DNA of 64,000 nt, from contig JBGTGQ010000089.1 of NCBI GenBank assembly GCA_041746635.1, positions 1-64,000 on the forward strand. Reading direction: 5' to 3'. Position 1 is the stretch's first letter, and each line of letters opens with the position of its first letter. Shown here in pieces: positions 1-8,900 of this stretch. Source of the stretch: CAMASH01 sp041746635 (GTDB lineage: Bacteria > Verrucomicrobiota > Verrucomicrobiia > Chthoniobacterales > Terrimicrobiaceae). The position numbers and the translations under genes were made by a program. The notes under the pieces are model-generated. The model saw only the letters and a program-made list of their open reading frames with translations, searched no databases and was not told the origin of the DNA.

Positions 1-77
1 ATGTCCTCCCTCCGATCTCCCCGACTCATCACGTGATAACGCGCCCCCGCATACTCTATTCTCTGTGGCCGTGGCAT
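1..77 (-). CDS. REP-associated tyrosine transposase (RAYT, IS200-like), N-terminus only, cut by window edge
   Basis: Reading the minus strand from an ATG at 77 gives MPRPQRIEYAGARYHVMSRG followed by DRREDI at the edge. This is the characteristic N-terminus of the Y1 (HUH) transposases linked to REP sequences (family consensus PRxxRIEYPGAxYHVMxRG). Only 25 codons are inside the window, so the HUH and catalytic tyrosine cannot be checked. It lies next to a GGGGTCAGACC-type element end and sits where a GT39 glycosyltransferase gene is broken off, so it is probably the inserted element. It might also account for the many palindromic repeats in the window. Short but distinctive; fairly sure. Confidence 0.75.
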   Translation of the reverse strand, partial: MPRPQRIEYAGARYHVMSRGDRRED

Positions 78-165
78 CAGTCCTTCTCCTCCCTCAGAGG
101 ACCTTCTGTCAATACCATATTAACACGGTCTGACCCCTTCATCCCTTCATCCCGACCCCTTCACG
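1..165 (-). mobile_element. Left part of a REP/RAYT element inserted in a GT39 gene
   Basis: Between the transposase start (77) and the broken GT39 frame (147) the minus strand reads AAGGGGTCGGGATGAAGGG and then GGGGTCAGACCGTGTTAATA. The 10-mer GACCCCTTCA occurs twice on the plus strand (132-141 and 154-163). GGGGTCAGACC motifs are typical of ends of such elements. The exact boundary is not visible; the GT39 frame stops inside this sequence. Confidence 0.55.
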
Positions 166-353
166 CCAAGCCAGTCATCCAACATTCCGGGATGATCAAA
201 ATAACCAAGGGCTGGATTTTGTCCCCAAACCCAATAATATGCCTCGTCATCAACCGGAGGCACGAAAAACGCCGCCAGAATCTTGGCAGAGAAAAGCAAT
301 GTCCAGATCCCATAGAAACTGCGGGACAATTTAAGGTTGAAGACAGGATTCAT
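147..353 (-). pseudogene. GT39 (ArnT/PMT-like) glycosyltransferase, N-terminal fragment
   Basis: The 68-residue frame starts 7 nt after the LptF/G stop codon. It holds one membrane segment followed by DDEAYYWVWGQNPALGYFDH, the first periplasmic loop motif of GT39-family enzymes that move sugars from polyprenyl carriers. Intact members have about 450-550 residues and 8-13 membrane helices. Here the frame ends in GVKGSG and a stop made by the inserted REP-type sequence. Position after lpxA-lptF/G suggests it once modified lipid A or LPS. The fragment is very unlikely to be functional. Confidence 0.7.
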
Positions 354-359
354 CTTGAG

Positions 360-1472
360 TTATCCGCGCCGACTCAGCCTGAAGAACAGGATGACACCGA
401 GCAATCCAAATAGAATGTTGGGCAGCCAGATAAGAAAAAGCGGATGGGCTTGCGGGTTGCTTTGAAAGGTCTGTGCCAGAAGGATAAGAAGGAAATACGC
501 GAAGGCCGCGACCAAGCTGATTCCGAAGCCTATGGAGGTTTCCTTGCGATGGACGGTGATGCCCATGGGCACGCCAACCAAGGCGAAAGCCACGCAGGCG
601 AATGCGAGGGAAAAGCGGCGATGATATTCGACTGTAGCCTTGGACAAATCTCCCCCGGCTCCCTCGGCGATGAACTTTGACAACTCGGGCAGCGTTTGGG
701 CTGAAAGGGCTTGTTGTCGACGGTATGTTTCGCCGACCATTTTGTCTGGGCCGAGGAGACTGGTGCCTTCCCTGAAGGAAACACCCGGTCGGATCTTTTC
801 AATATTGGCCGGATCGGCCGGGTCTCGTTCCTCAAAACGCGCGCTGTACAAATGAAGACGCCATCCGGCGATGCTGGTATCTCGCGAGAGGGTTGCTTCC
901 TCGGCAAAAATCATCCTGGTGGGAAAATCGGCGCCGTTCGTTTCAAAAATGATGATGTTCGTCAGCCAGTCCCCTTCCTTTCCCCCAACGTAAATCCTCC
1001 GTCTGGGAAACTGATCCACCACTTCACCTGGCCGGAACACTGCCATCGGGCTCCTCGTGGCGAAGTCACGGAGCGCCGTTAGCATTTTTTGTTCGGCGCG
1101 GGGAGCCGCTTCAACATTGATCCACAAACAGAGACCCGAGAGGGCGACTGAAAGAAGGAAAACCGGCACGCAAAGACGGAGAACGCTGACGCCGCAGGCC
1201 TGGAGCGCGACGAGTTCATGATCGGCGGACAACCTTCCGAAAATCAGCAACGTGGATGCGAGGAAGGCCCAAGGGATGGTGAAGGTAAGGGGAAAGGGCA
1301 GAACAATAAGAATAAAAGCAAAGACGGCGCTCATCGGTAGGTTCTTATTGATCATGAGATCCAGCAACTCGCGGAAAACATTTCCTAAAACGAGAGCAAG
1401 GCTGAGAACGGCAACACCGAGGAGCGTGGTGACGAAAACGCCCACACCAATATGCCGGTCTATGATTTTCAT
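360..1472 (-). CDS. LptF/LptG family LPS export permease
   Basis: This 370-residue protein has the YjgP/YjgQ layout: three N-terminal membrane helices (about 10-120), a large periplasmic beta-jellyroll domain (about 130-280) and three C-terminal helices. The start MKIIDRHIGVGVFV is typical of LptG/LptF (xxxDRYIxxxF). In the family LptF and LptG pair with LptB ATPases to pull LPS from the inner membrane onto the LptC-A-D bridge. It follows lpxA with an 86-nt gap and precedes the broken GT39 gene, so it sits in an LPS set. Only one copy is seen here; sequence alone does not tell F from G. Confidence 0.88.
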   Translation of the reverse strand: MKIIDRHIGVGVFVTTLLGVAVLSLALVLGNVFRELLDLMINKNLPMSAVFAFILIVLPFPLTFTIPWAFLASTLLIFGRLSADHELVALQACGVSVLRLCVPVFLLSVALSGLCLWINVEAAPRAEQKMLTALRDFATRSPMAVFRPGEVVDQFPRRRIYVGGKEGDWLTNIIIFETNGADFPTRMIFAEEATLSRDTSIAGWRLHLYSARFEERDPADPANIEKIRPGVSFREGTSLLGPDKMVGETYRRQQALSAQTLPELSKFIAEGAGGDLSKATVEYHRRFSLAFACVAFALVGVPMGITVHRKETSIGFGISLVAAFAYFLLILLAQTFQSNPQAHPLFLIWLPNILFGLLGVILFFRLSRRG

Positions 1473-1558
1473 TGGAAAAGCAAATACTCAAAAACGCTTC
1501 TCAAAGTGAACTCGAGCAAGTCTTGAATAACGAGATGGCCGGGGAAATCACCCGGTCC

Positions 1559-2353
1559 TCAGGCGGTTGATTTATTCCGAGATTTCCCGGTGCAGACCCC
1601 GCGTTGGGAGGAGGCGATAAAATCAAAAAAAGCGGTGGCGGCCGGGCTCCAGGCGGTTTCTTTCGCTTTGTGCAAAGCTTGGGAGATATTCAAACGGCTC
1701 CGATAAACCAGTCGGAAGGCCCGTTTGATTTCCGTGCAGGCTTCGCTTGACCATCCCGCTTTGCTTAATCCGGCGAGGTTGACTCCAGAGAGCAGATTTT
1801 CTCCGAAGGCCAGGGCATAGGGAGGGATATCCTTGACAAAGCGGGTGCCTCCGCTCGCCCGGGACAGCGGGCCGATGCGCACAAATTGGTGAAAGACCGA
1901 GCCGGGTTCCAGCACCGTGTCAGCCCCGATTTCCACGTAGCCGCCAATCAGGCAATTGTCCATGATGACGATCCTGTGTCCGATCTGCACATTGTGTCCA
2001 AGATGCGATCCGGCCAGGAGATGACAACCATCACCGACGACGGTCATGGATCCGTCTTTGGTGCCGCGGTGGATGGTCACGAAATCACCGAAGGTGTTTC
2101 CCCTCCCTATGCGCAGGCCGCTTTTGGCCTGCTCCTCAAAGGAGAGATCCTGCGGGCGCGCGCCCAGCATAGTGCCATGGCCAATAAAATTATTTTCTCC
2201 AATATCCGTTTTTCCCTCGATCACCGCCCTAGCCAGCACGACGCAGCCCCGGCCCATGCTGACCTCTGAGCCGATGATGGCATGGGCGTGGATCTCCACA
2301 TCATCCGCCAGCCGGGCTTGCGGGGAGACGATGGCGGTGGGGTGGATTTTCAC
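1559..2353 (-). CDS. lpxA: Acyl-ACP--UDP-GlcNAc O-acyltransferase
   Basis: LpxA makes the first committed step of lipid A synthesis, moving a 3-hydroxyacyl chain from ACP to UDP-GlcNAc in the cytosol. The 264 residues match the family length. The N-terminal two thirds are left-handed beta-helix hexapeptide repeats starting IHPTAIVSPQARLADDVEIH, with the catalytic histidine region around GDGCHLLAGSHLGHNVQIGH and the conserved FVTIHRGT. The C-terminal helical part includes GLSKAGWSSEACTEIKRAFR (the GLxRxGF...A+K.AYR pattern). The preceding heptosyltransferase relic overlaps its start by 4 nt. The last ten residues are unusual. Confident call. Confidence 0.95.
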   Translation of the reverse strand: MKIHPTAIVSPQARLADDVEIHAHAIIGSEVSMGRGCVVLARAVIEGKTDIGENNFIGHGTMLGARPQDLSFEEQAKSGLRIGRGNTFGDFVTIHRGTKDGSMTVVGDGCHLLAGSHLGHNVQIGHRIVIMDNCLIGGYVEIGADTVLEPGSVFHQFVRIGPLSRASGGTRFVKDIPPYALAFGENLLSGVNLAGLSKAGWSSEACTEIKRAFRLVYRSRLNISQALHKAKETAWSPAATAFFDFIASSQRGVCTGKSRNKSTA

Positions 2354-2879
2354 GAGGGATCTGCTTGGGGTAACGCTGTAGGCGAACCGGGCTCACAAGG
2401 AAAGCGGTTTGCTTCCATCCCGGCTCCTGCCGCTTGAAGGATGCGCCGGTAGCGTTCGAAGCCCCGGAGAGGAGGATCGGGCTGGCGCGGGGGATTTCTC
2501 CAGAAATTCAAAAGAAATCGCCCCGGTGGGCCCAGTCGATAGGGGACTCTGGCCAGAAACATTTCCAACGCGGCCCGCCGCTTTTCCGGGAAAAGGATCC
2601 CGACATCATACCGGCCGGAAGCTGCGATTCTTTTCGCCACCTCAAACGGCGACTCTCGGGGAAAAAAGCGATAACGGCGTCCACCTCATCAACCGCCCGC
2701 CATAGTGCAGCCAACGCCTGGGTGGCCATCATCGTCACATGCGCGTCGGGACGGCCGCGCTTGATTGCCTGTACGGCGGGAATGGTCAGCCGGGCTTAAG
2801 GGGAATCATCCACCGAACGAATGAGGATTTGAAAACGGCAGCCGATTCCGGTAATTGCAATCGGCTCATTGTTCTCCAT
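2350..2879 (-). pseudogene. ADP-heptose:LPS heptosyltransferase (GT9), disrupted
   Basis: Reading the minus strand from ATG at 2879 gives MENNEPIAITGIGCRF, then ILIRSV, then a TAA at 2798-2796, then ARLTIPAVQAIKRGRPDAHV and a heptosyltransferase N-domain to FFPE near 2660. A one-base shift near 2640-2660 moves the frame to VAKRIAASGRYDVGILFPEK and LARVPYRLGP, which is GT9-like. The frame then ends at 2350, without the C-terminal ADP-heptose-binding domain (intact enzymes have about 340 residues). So there is one nonsense codon, one frameshift and a C-terminal truncation. The first 16 residues look like a ketosynthase start rather than a GT9 start. The TAA falls exactly where GT9 proteins read NWLGD. 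Confidence 0.75.
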
Positions 2880-2902
2880 CGCGAGACGTTTATTTTGTCC
2901 CG

Positions 2903-2923
2903 CCGGCGATTGCATCAGTTTTT
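2903..2923. repeat. 21-bp direct repeat, copy 1 (see 3970-3990)
   Basis: An exact 21-bp sequence, on the minus strand AAAAACTGATGCAATCGCCG plus G, supplies the last codons and stop (AAA AAC TGA) of the kinase-like gene. The second copy does the same job for the GT92 gene. Confidence 0.8.
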
Positions 2924-3811
2924 GAAATCATCCCCTCCGGAGGGTCCAGGACAAATTGTCGGTGCCCGATCAGCATTTGCTGCTTTGGCCTGATGCTCCT
3001 GGGCCAAGCGCACGGCTTTTTCCGGCATCAATTCACTCAGGGCCAAGCCTTCGCCCGTGCGAACGCGTAGCGCTACCAGCAACCGCCGCCGAATCCACTG
3101 CACGGGCCGGACATAGATCCAACGCCAAAGACGGGAGGTCCACGGAACGTCAAGGGTAGCCGCGGCCTTGGGCCCCGAGGTGTGATACGTTCGTAACTTC
3201 TGCAGATGGTAAACGTCGCCTTCTTGCAATTGCCGCATGATCAGGCGCACGGGAGGAAAGTTTGCCAACCAGGAGGGAGGTGCCAGATGAATCTGAAAAT
3301 CCACCAGCACGGGTTCGTTGGCCTCGCTAACAATGACGTTTTCCCTTTTGTTGAGATCCAGATATGCCATGCCTCGTTCGTGCATGATGTGGATCAGAAC
3401 TTCCAGCGCATCAAAGAACTCTGGACCAGGACGCTCGTCTTTGGCGAGAGGATGCCCTTCCAGATATTCGTGAGCAAAAGCGTTTGACCAGATCCGACCG
3501 TTCACTTGCACGGGACCGCAGGCCCGGGGCACGGCGGGCAGGTCTTGCAAACGTTCATAAGCGCGGGTTTCGCGCCCGGCGAGCCACTTGCCCAGCCAGA
3601 CCATGGAGAAAATCAGGACAGGCTGGTGACGATTAAACTTCACGACAATGCGTCGCGCCTCACATTGGTATAGTGCCGTGGCAGCCCAGGAGTCGTGCTT
3701 GAAAACTTCCATCAGTCTCCAGGAATGCCCTTCCGTCCATACCTCGTGGGGCGGTTCGGAAGAGCCCAGCGCACGGAGAATGGCAGGACGGGCGCGGCGG
3801 TTATCGTTCAT
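2915..3811 (-). CDS. Lipopolysaccharide kinase (WaaP/RIO-like) protein
   Basis: About 298 residues from the chosen start MNDNRRARPAIL; an in-frame ATG at 3880 would add 23 residues that do not look like the family. Kinase landmarks are visible: RRIVVKFNRH (ATP-binding Lys), an alpha-C-like segment, the catalytic loop GMAYLDLNKRENVIV (Asp and Asn of HxDxxxxN, with Y in place of H) and VLVDFQ where other kinases have DFG. Such small kinases phosphorylate heptose or Kdo in LPS cores. The neighbours are a GT92 glycosyltransferase and a broken heptosyltransferase. The C-terminus ends in a 21-bp repeat, so it may be altered. Substrate not provable. Confidence 0.7.
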   Translation of the reverse strand: MNDNRRARPAILRALGSSEPPHEVWTEGHSWRLMEVFKHDSWAATALYQCEARRIVVKFNRHQPVLIFSMVWLGKWLAGRETRAYERLQDLPAVPRACGPVQVNGRIWSNAFAHEYLEGHPLAKDERPGPEFFDALEVLIHIMHERGMAYLDLNKRENVIVSEANEPVLVDFQIHLAPPSWLANFPPVRLIMRQLQEGDVYHLQKLRTYHTSGPKAAATLDVPWTSRLWRWIYVRPVQWIRRRLLVALRVRTGEGLALSELMPEKAVRLAQEHQAKAANADRAPTICPGPSGGDDFKN

Positions 3812-3969
3812 ACCGGCCACCATCATGCCAAAACCAAAGAGCGGCAGCCATGAAGAACAGGCTATCCGAATAACCGGCAATTTGACTCAAAGGAAACGAC
3901 TCTGGCGCAGGCCAGGAATGCCAGACCCGGCTTCCAAATGGCTGATGTCGATTTCGAAGGAATTTTCCA

Positions 3970-3990
3970 CCGGCGATTGCATCAGTTTTT
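3970..3990. repeat. 21-bp direct repeat, copy 2
   Basis: Identical to 2903-2923 and again covering the last sense codons and TGA of the gene upstream (GT92, ending ALRKN). The copies are 1067 bp apart, bracketing the kinase gene. Confidence 0.8.
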
Positions 3991-4824
3991 GCGAAGGGCG
4001 AGGGCGATGGGCTGGATGACGAAATCCTCCTCCTCGTTCAACCGGCTCTCAAAGGCCAGGTGCCACGCGCGATCCCGTTTCGTGGCAATCGAGGCGTCAC
4101 CCCGCCGGATTTTCGTGTCCAGGTCCTCCAGCGATCGCGACCAATAGTGATTGATCCGCAGCCGGTCGAAAACCGGCGCCGTGTTCTCGCTCACAACCTG
4201 CCCGGACGAGTCGAGGGCGCCGGCTGTCCAGTATTTGAACTGATGCACCGCGAGTTTGTAAATCATCCGCGGGTTGGCAACGGATTTAACTGTCTTCAGG
4301 CTGGCCGGCGCCCGCCGGGTGTACGAATCCACCACCGGCGCTTCGGGGCGTTTCACATGCCCGCTGGCTCCAAAAAAATATTGCCAGATTTCCAAGCCGG
4401 GCAGATCGGCGAATGAGGCGAGGACGGGGCGAATATCCACCTGGCTCGGGGAAAAAAGAAACTCATCAATATCAAGAAAAGCGATCCAACGGGATTCATA
4501 CTGGAAACGTTTCACACAATCCGAGTACGCCGGGACTTGCCCGACCGCCATCGGCCAGTCCGTCAAGGTGATCAGGCCCGCTTCCTGCCAGGGGCGTAAG
4601 ACCCGGAGGAATTCATCGGTGGAAAAATTGTTGTAGAGATAAAATTGCGTCACTCCCACCCCGGCATGGAAGCGAATCCACTCGTCCAGAAAGGGAGCCT
4701 CCTCGCGAAAGATGGCGCAGACGGCAAGTTCATGTCGGCACTTTGCCCTCAGTGCGGGCTCGCGCCATCGCTTCCATGTGCCTACCAAAGAGCGGAGAGC
4801 AAGTTTCCAACGGGCTCTTGTCAT
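3982..4824 (-). CDS. Glycosyltransferase family 92 protein
   Basis: The 280 residues show GT92/DUF23 hallmarks: CAIFREEAPFLDEWIRFHAG, GVTQFYLYNNFSTDEF, and the DxD-type metal site in WIAFLDIDEFLF. A conserved HQFKYW and a late INHYWSRS segment follow. GT92 enzymes add galactose or related sugars to glycans; bacterial members are usually linked to LPS or capsule gene sets, as here. No membrane segment or signal peptide, so it probably acts in the cytosol at the membrane face. Acceptor and donor unknown. It is the first gene of this minus-strand group. Confidence 0.82.
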   Translation of the reverse strand: MTRARWKLALRSLVGTWKRWREPALRAKCRHELAVCAIFREEAPFLDEWIRFHAGVGVTQFYLYNNFSTDEFLRVLRPWQEAGLITLTDWPMAVGQVPAYSDCVKRFQYESRWIAFLDIDEFLFSPSQVDIRPVLASFADLPGLEIWQYFFGASGHVKRPEAPVVDSYTRRAPASLKTVKSVANPRMIYKLAVHQFKYWTAGALDSSGQVVSENTAPVFDRLRINHYWSRSLEDLDTKIRRGDASIATKRDRAWHLAFESRLNEEEDFVIQPIALALRKN

Positions 4825-4985
4825 ACTAAAAGCAATCAGGCATCGGGTGACGAGTTCCTCAAAAAAATTCGATTACGGCCCGGGCCGCAACCATGGGATG
4901 GACATGTACAAACCGCCCTCCGCCGATGCACGAGAAAACTTGCGGGCTTGGCGCGAAGAGTGATCCGGTCTAAGTTCCGGCCATC

Positions 4986-5807
4986 ATGGGATTTTCCTAT
5001 CAGCGTCGTCAGGGCAGTCCGGGGCAGGGATGCGGGCTCCGGGTTCTGATCCTTGTCATAATGGTGCTTTTCGCTTTCGGCACCTACTACTTCGGCACCG
5101 AGCAGCACGAAAATCCAGTCACCGGCCGCGTCCAGCGGGTGGCCCTGAGCCCCCAGGAGGAAATCGCCCTTGGCCTCAACTCGGTCCCCGAGATGACCCG
5201 CCAATTTGGCGGCCTCTATCCCGATCAGCGCTTGCAAAAAAAGATTAGCGAAATCGGTCAGCGCCTCGTGCAGGCCAACCCCGAGGTCAATCAGAGCCCG
5301 TATTATTTTCAGTTCCACCTCCTGGCCGACCCGGACACCGTCAATGCCTTTGCCCTGCCCGGCGGACAAATGTTCATAACCTACGGGCTCCTGAAGCTGC
5401 TCAAGACCGATGACGAAGTCGCTGGAGTGCTCAGCCACGAAATCACCCATGTCGTCGGACGCCACTCGAACGAACAAATGGCCAAGGCCCAGCTCAGCCA
5501 GGGCCTCGTCGGGGCGGTCGTGATGGCCGGGGGCCAGGACTACGGCCAGGCCGCCGGTCAGGTCGCGCAATTTGTCAGCAAAATCACCAACACCTCCTAC
5601 GGTCGTGAGGACGAACTGGAATCCGACCGACTCGGCGTGCGCTTCATGAGACGCGCCGGCTATGACCCCAGAGCCATGATCCAAGTGATGAAAGTGCTGG
5701 AAAAAGCCGCCGGGGGCAGCTCCCCGCCCGAGTTTCTCAGCAGCCACCCAAACCCGGGCAATCGCATCGAACGCATCGAGGAAGAGATCGCGAAATCTCA
5801 AAACTGA
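4986..5807 (+). CDS. M48 family metallopeptidase, membrane anchored
   Basis: A 273-residue zinc protease. One N-terminal membrane segment (about 18-37, LRVLILVIMVLFAFGTYYFG) anchors it, with the catalytic domain outside. The zinc site HEITH is at 151-155 (SHEITHVVGRHS) and the second ligand region at ELESDRLGVRFM (about 210-220). The C-terminal SSHPNPGNRIERIEE is the conserved SxHPxxxxRI of the BepA/LoiP-like branch, which helps outer-membrane protein quality control. It stands alone, divergent from the LPS group. A full-length member by length. Confidence 0.9.
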   Translation: MGFSYQRRQGSPGQGCGLRVLILVIMVLFAFGTYYFGTEQHENPVTGRVQRVALSPQEEIALGLNSVPEMTRQFGGLYPDQRLQKKISEIGQRLVQANPEVNQSPYYFQFHLLADPDTVNAFALPGGQMFITYGLLKLLKTDDEVAGVLSHEITHVVGRHSNEQMAKAQLSQGLVGAVVMAGGQDYGQAAGQVAQFVSKITNTSYGREDELESDRLGVRFMRRAGYDPRAMIQVMKVLEKAAGGSSPPEFLSSHPNPGNRIERIEEEIAKSQN

Positions 5808-5882
5808 CCGCTTTAACCCAAGTTCCGCAGTTTGGCTGTCGGCCAAAGATCGGATCTGCATTGGAGAACTTTGCGGTCCTTG

Positions 5883-5914
5883 GAAAGCCTGGCCTCCCTG
5901 CATTCGTTGCAGGC
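5883..5914. repeat. Degenerate copy of the AAAGCCTGGCC...GTTGCAGGC repeat
   Basis: The segment AAAGCCTGGCC-TCCCTGCATTCGTTGCAGGC resembles the core of the repeat at 53038-53103 and, inverted, at 17851-17913. It lies between the convergent M48 and ABC genes, and differs in the middle, so this is a weak match. Confidence 0.4.
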
Positions 5915-5940
5915 GGCTATCCCTCTTCCCTCTGGAGTCT

Positions 5941-8900
5941 TCACGCCGAGCGGGTGCGGACTTGGTGGCCGAGGATGAGATAGAGGAAGAAAAACCCCCC
6001 GAGAGTGGTGATGACGAGGACACCGGTGTTGAACCAGATGATGCCGATGCGATAGCCGAGGTATTGTTTGGTGGGGCCAAAAAAGACATTGAGGTGGCGG
6101 CGGCCCTGGATGTCGTTGCGGTAGTCGCTTTGTTCCATCTCGGCCTTGGAAACGAGGTCGGTGACTTTCTGGTTCACGTAGAGTTGCTCGGCGGTGACGC
6201 CGCGTCCGTGGCCGCGAAAGGCCTTGCGGTCGAAGGGCTCGCCCTTGATCACGGCGTCGATGTCGGCAAAGCGCCGCTCGAGGTCGCCGGGGGTTTTGGC
6301 CTGGAGGCCGGAGACGATGGCGAGAAGGTCCTTGAGATCCTCGAGGCGTTCTTCCTCAGCGGTGGAGGGATTATCCAAGGCGGCGAGGGCGGCGATTTGA
6401 TTCTGGATGCGTTCCTGGCGGACGGTGAGCGGGTTGAGCTTGGCCTGGGCAAAGATGATGGCCTCGTAGGACCAGCGCATGGGCATGAACTGGCAGATGA
6501 GGGGAACTTGCAAGTCGCTGCGCGGTTCCATGGCGGAGCCAGGATGTTGTTCCCACCATTGCTTGGCGGTGTACACGAAGTCGAGGTTGCGGTTCATGTC
6601 CTCGTACTTAATAAAAGCCCCGGCGAGGATGAGCTGGGGAATGAGGATGACCGGGATGATGAGCACTCCGGTTTTGGCTTCATTGACCAACGAGGAAACC
6701 ACCAGCCCGATGGCGACGCCGCTCATGGTGGTGAGGAACATGGCGCCGAAGATGATCCAAAACATGCCGCGCACGCCCAACAGGGTGTCGCCCATGAGGG
6801 TGAAGAGCACGCACTGGATGACGGCGAAGGCGGCCAGGGTGAGAGCCTTGGCGGTGACGTAGTAACCGAGGCGGATGTTGAGATTGCGTTCACGCAAAAG
6901 GACAGGCCGGTCGCGGGTGATGTCGTCCACACTATTGGTCAGGCCGAGGAACATGGCCACGACGAGGGAGAGAAAGAGATAAACCGGGATGTGGAAGGCC
7001 GAGGCAAAATCGTAGCTCGTGCTTTCGGAATGGCGCAGGACGAAACCGATGAGCAGGGCCAGGGCGGGCGCGGCCAGGAGGGTGACGAGGAGGTTGGCGT
7101 TGTTGCGTAGTTTGCTGAAAAAGGCGCGCTTAAGCAGCACGAGAAATTGCCGCCATTCCTCCCGCCAGCGGAAAGGTTCCTTGCGCCGGGCGGCGGCGGG
7201 GAGGGACTGCTGGGTCTCCCGCGGCGGCGTGGGGGACTGGACGTCCTTCATGAGGTGGTAGGCCTCGTATTTGTCCCGCCAGTAATCGGGCGAATAGCGG
7301 CGGGCCGGGACGAGCTGGCCGCGGTTGTTTTCCTCGAAGATGATGTCGCCGGAAAGATCGCGCAGCGGCGTTTCCAGCACGTCGAAGATAAATTCGGGCC
7401 GGGTGGTGCCGCAGGCCTCGCAGCCGCCGAGTTCCGTGCCGAATTGTTGCTGATGCTCGGCCTCGGCGAAGTACTTCAGCATCTCCTGCGGCGTGCCGTA
7501 GAAGACGAGCTTGCCCCCGCGGTCCAGCAGGGCGGCTTTCTGAAACATCTGGAAAATCTTCGAGGTCGGCTGGTGGATGGTGACCAGCACGATTTTGTTG
7601 TGCGACATGCCCCGGATGATCTCGATGACATGTTCGGAATCCTTCGACGACAGGCCGCTGGTGGGCTCATCGAAGAGGTAAATGTCGGCCGAACTGATCA
7701 TGTCGAGGCCGATGTTCAGACGCTTGCGCTCGCCGCCGGAGAGGGTTTTTTTGTCCGAGGGGCCGACGACATAACCGCGGCGTTCGTTCAGCCCGAGTTC
7801 GGCCAGCTTGCCATCGACCCGGCGCTGGCGTTCGCGTCCGGTCAGATGCGGAGTGCGCAGGGCGGCGGCAAAGCTGAGGTTTTCCTCAATGGTGAGGTGT
7901 TCGTCGAAGGCGTCGTGCTGGGGGATGTAGGTGACGTAGCGGCGCAGGGTCTCGTAGTGGGAGTAGAGGGATCGGCCGTTGAAGAGAACCTCACCCTGCG
8001 AAGGCGGAAACTGACCCGCCAGCGTGCGCATGAGAGTGCTCTTGCCGGAACCGCTGGCTCCCATCACGCAGATCATTTCCCCGCGGTGCATGGAAAAATT
8101 GATCCCCTCGAGGGCAACCTGGCCGTTGCGAAAACGGCAGACCAGATCGCGGGCTTCGAGCGAGCGGATGATGTTGCGTTCCTCTTCAAGGATGCGTTCG
8201 GAAAAATTGCAACGAAGGACCTGTCCGACATCGATGCGGATGGCGTCGCCATCGGCCAGGGGGGCGAAATTGCGCACGGGCACGCCGCGCACGAGGATGG
8301 GGCGGTCGGACTGCAAGACCTCGACCCGGCCTTCCTTGCGGTCGTAATCGCAGTAGATCTTCAACAAGACGTCGCCGCCGGAGCCGGGCGAGAGCAGGAT
8401 GTCGTCCTCCTCGAGCAAACCGGGATTGTTCGAGACGAGGTATTCGTTTTTTGAGGTCTTGAGCTGAAAGCGGCCACCGTATTGCCGGGCGCGGCGGCGG
8501 AGGTCGCCCAGATCGAGTTCGCTGTCGTCGTGGAAAATGATCTTGTCCTCGAGAGTGGCCTCGACGGTCACGCCCTTGCGCAGACGGACGCCTTTTAGAA
8601 CGGCATCGACCTCGGCCAGGGCGGTCACCTGCACGCGCAAACCGAAGGTGACTTCCAGGCAGGAGTCCCGCGAACGGCTTTTTTCCAGCCGGACCTCGTC
8701 GTTTCCGCTCACCGCCACAAAGATCTGCGGCAGGGAGACGTTTTTTTTCGCGTTGAAATACGAAACGAGGTCCTGGTGGGCCAGCACCTGGTCGTCGATG
8801 AGGATACGCTGGCTGGTGAAAATGCGGCAGAGGTCGCCATTTTTGAGCGCGCGGCCCTGCACGATGATGTTGCGGCCGCTGAGGTTTTTCAGAATGACGA

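Noticed and set aside
4836..6089. Long minus-strand open frame (417 codons) opposite the M48 protease gene
   Set aside because: It is antisense to a well-conserved peptidase and has no family features; the GC-rich third positions explain the open frame.
7147..8454. 435-codon plus-strand frame within the large ABC gene
   Set aside because: Antisense reading of the conserved ATPase domain; no independent features.
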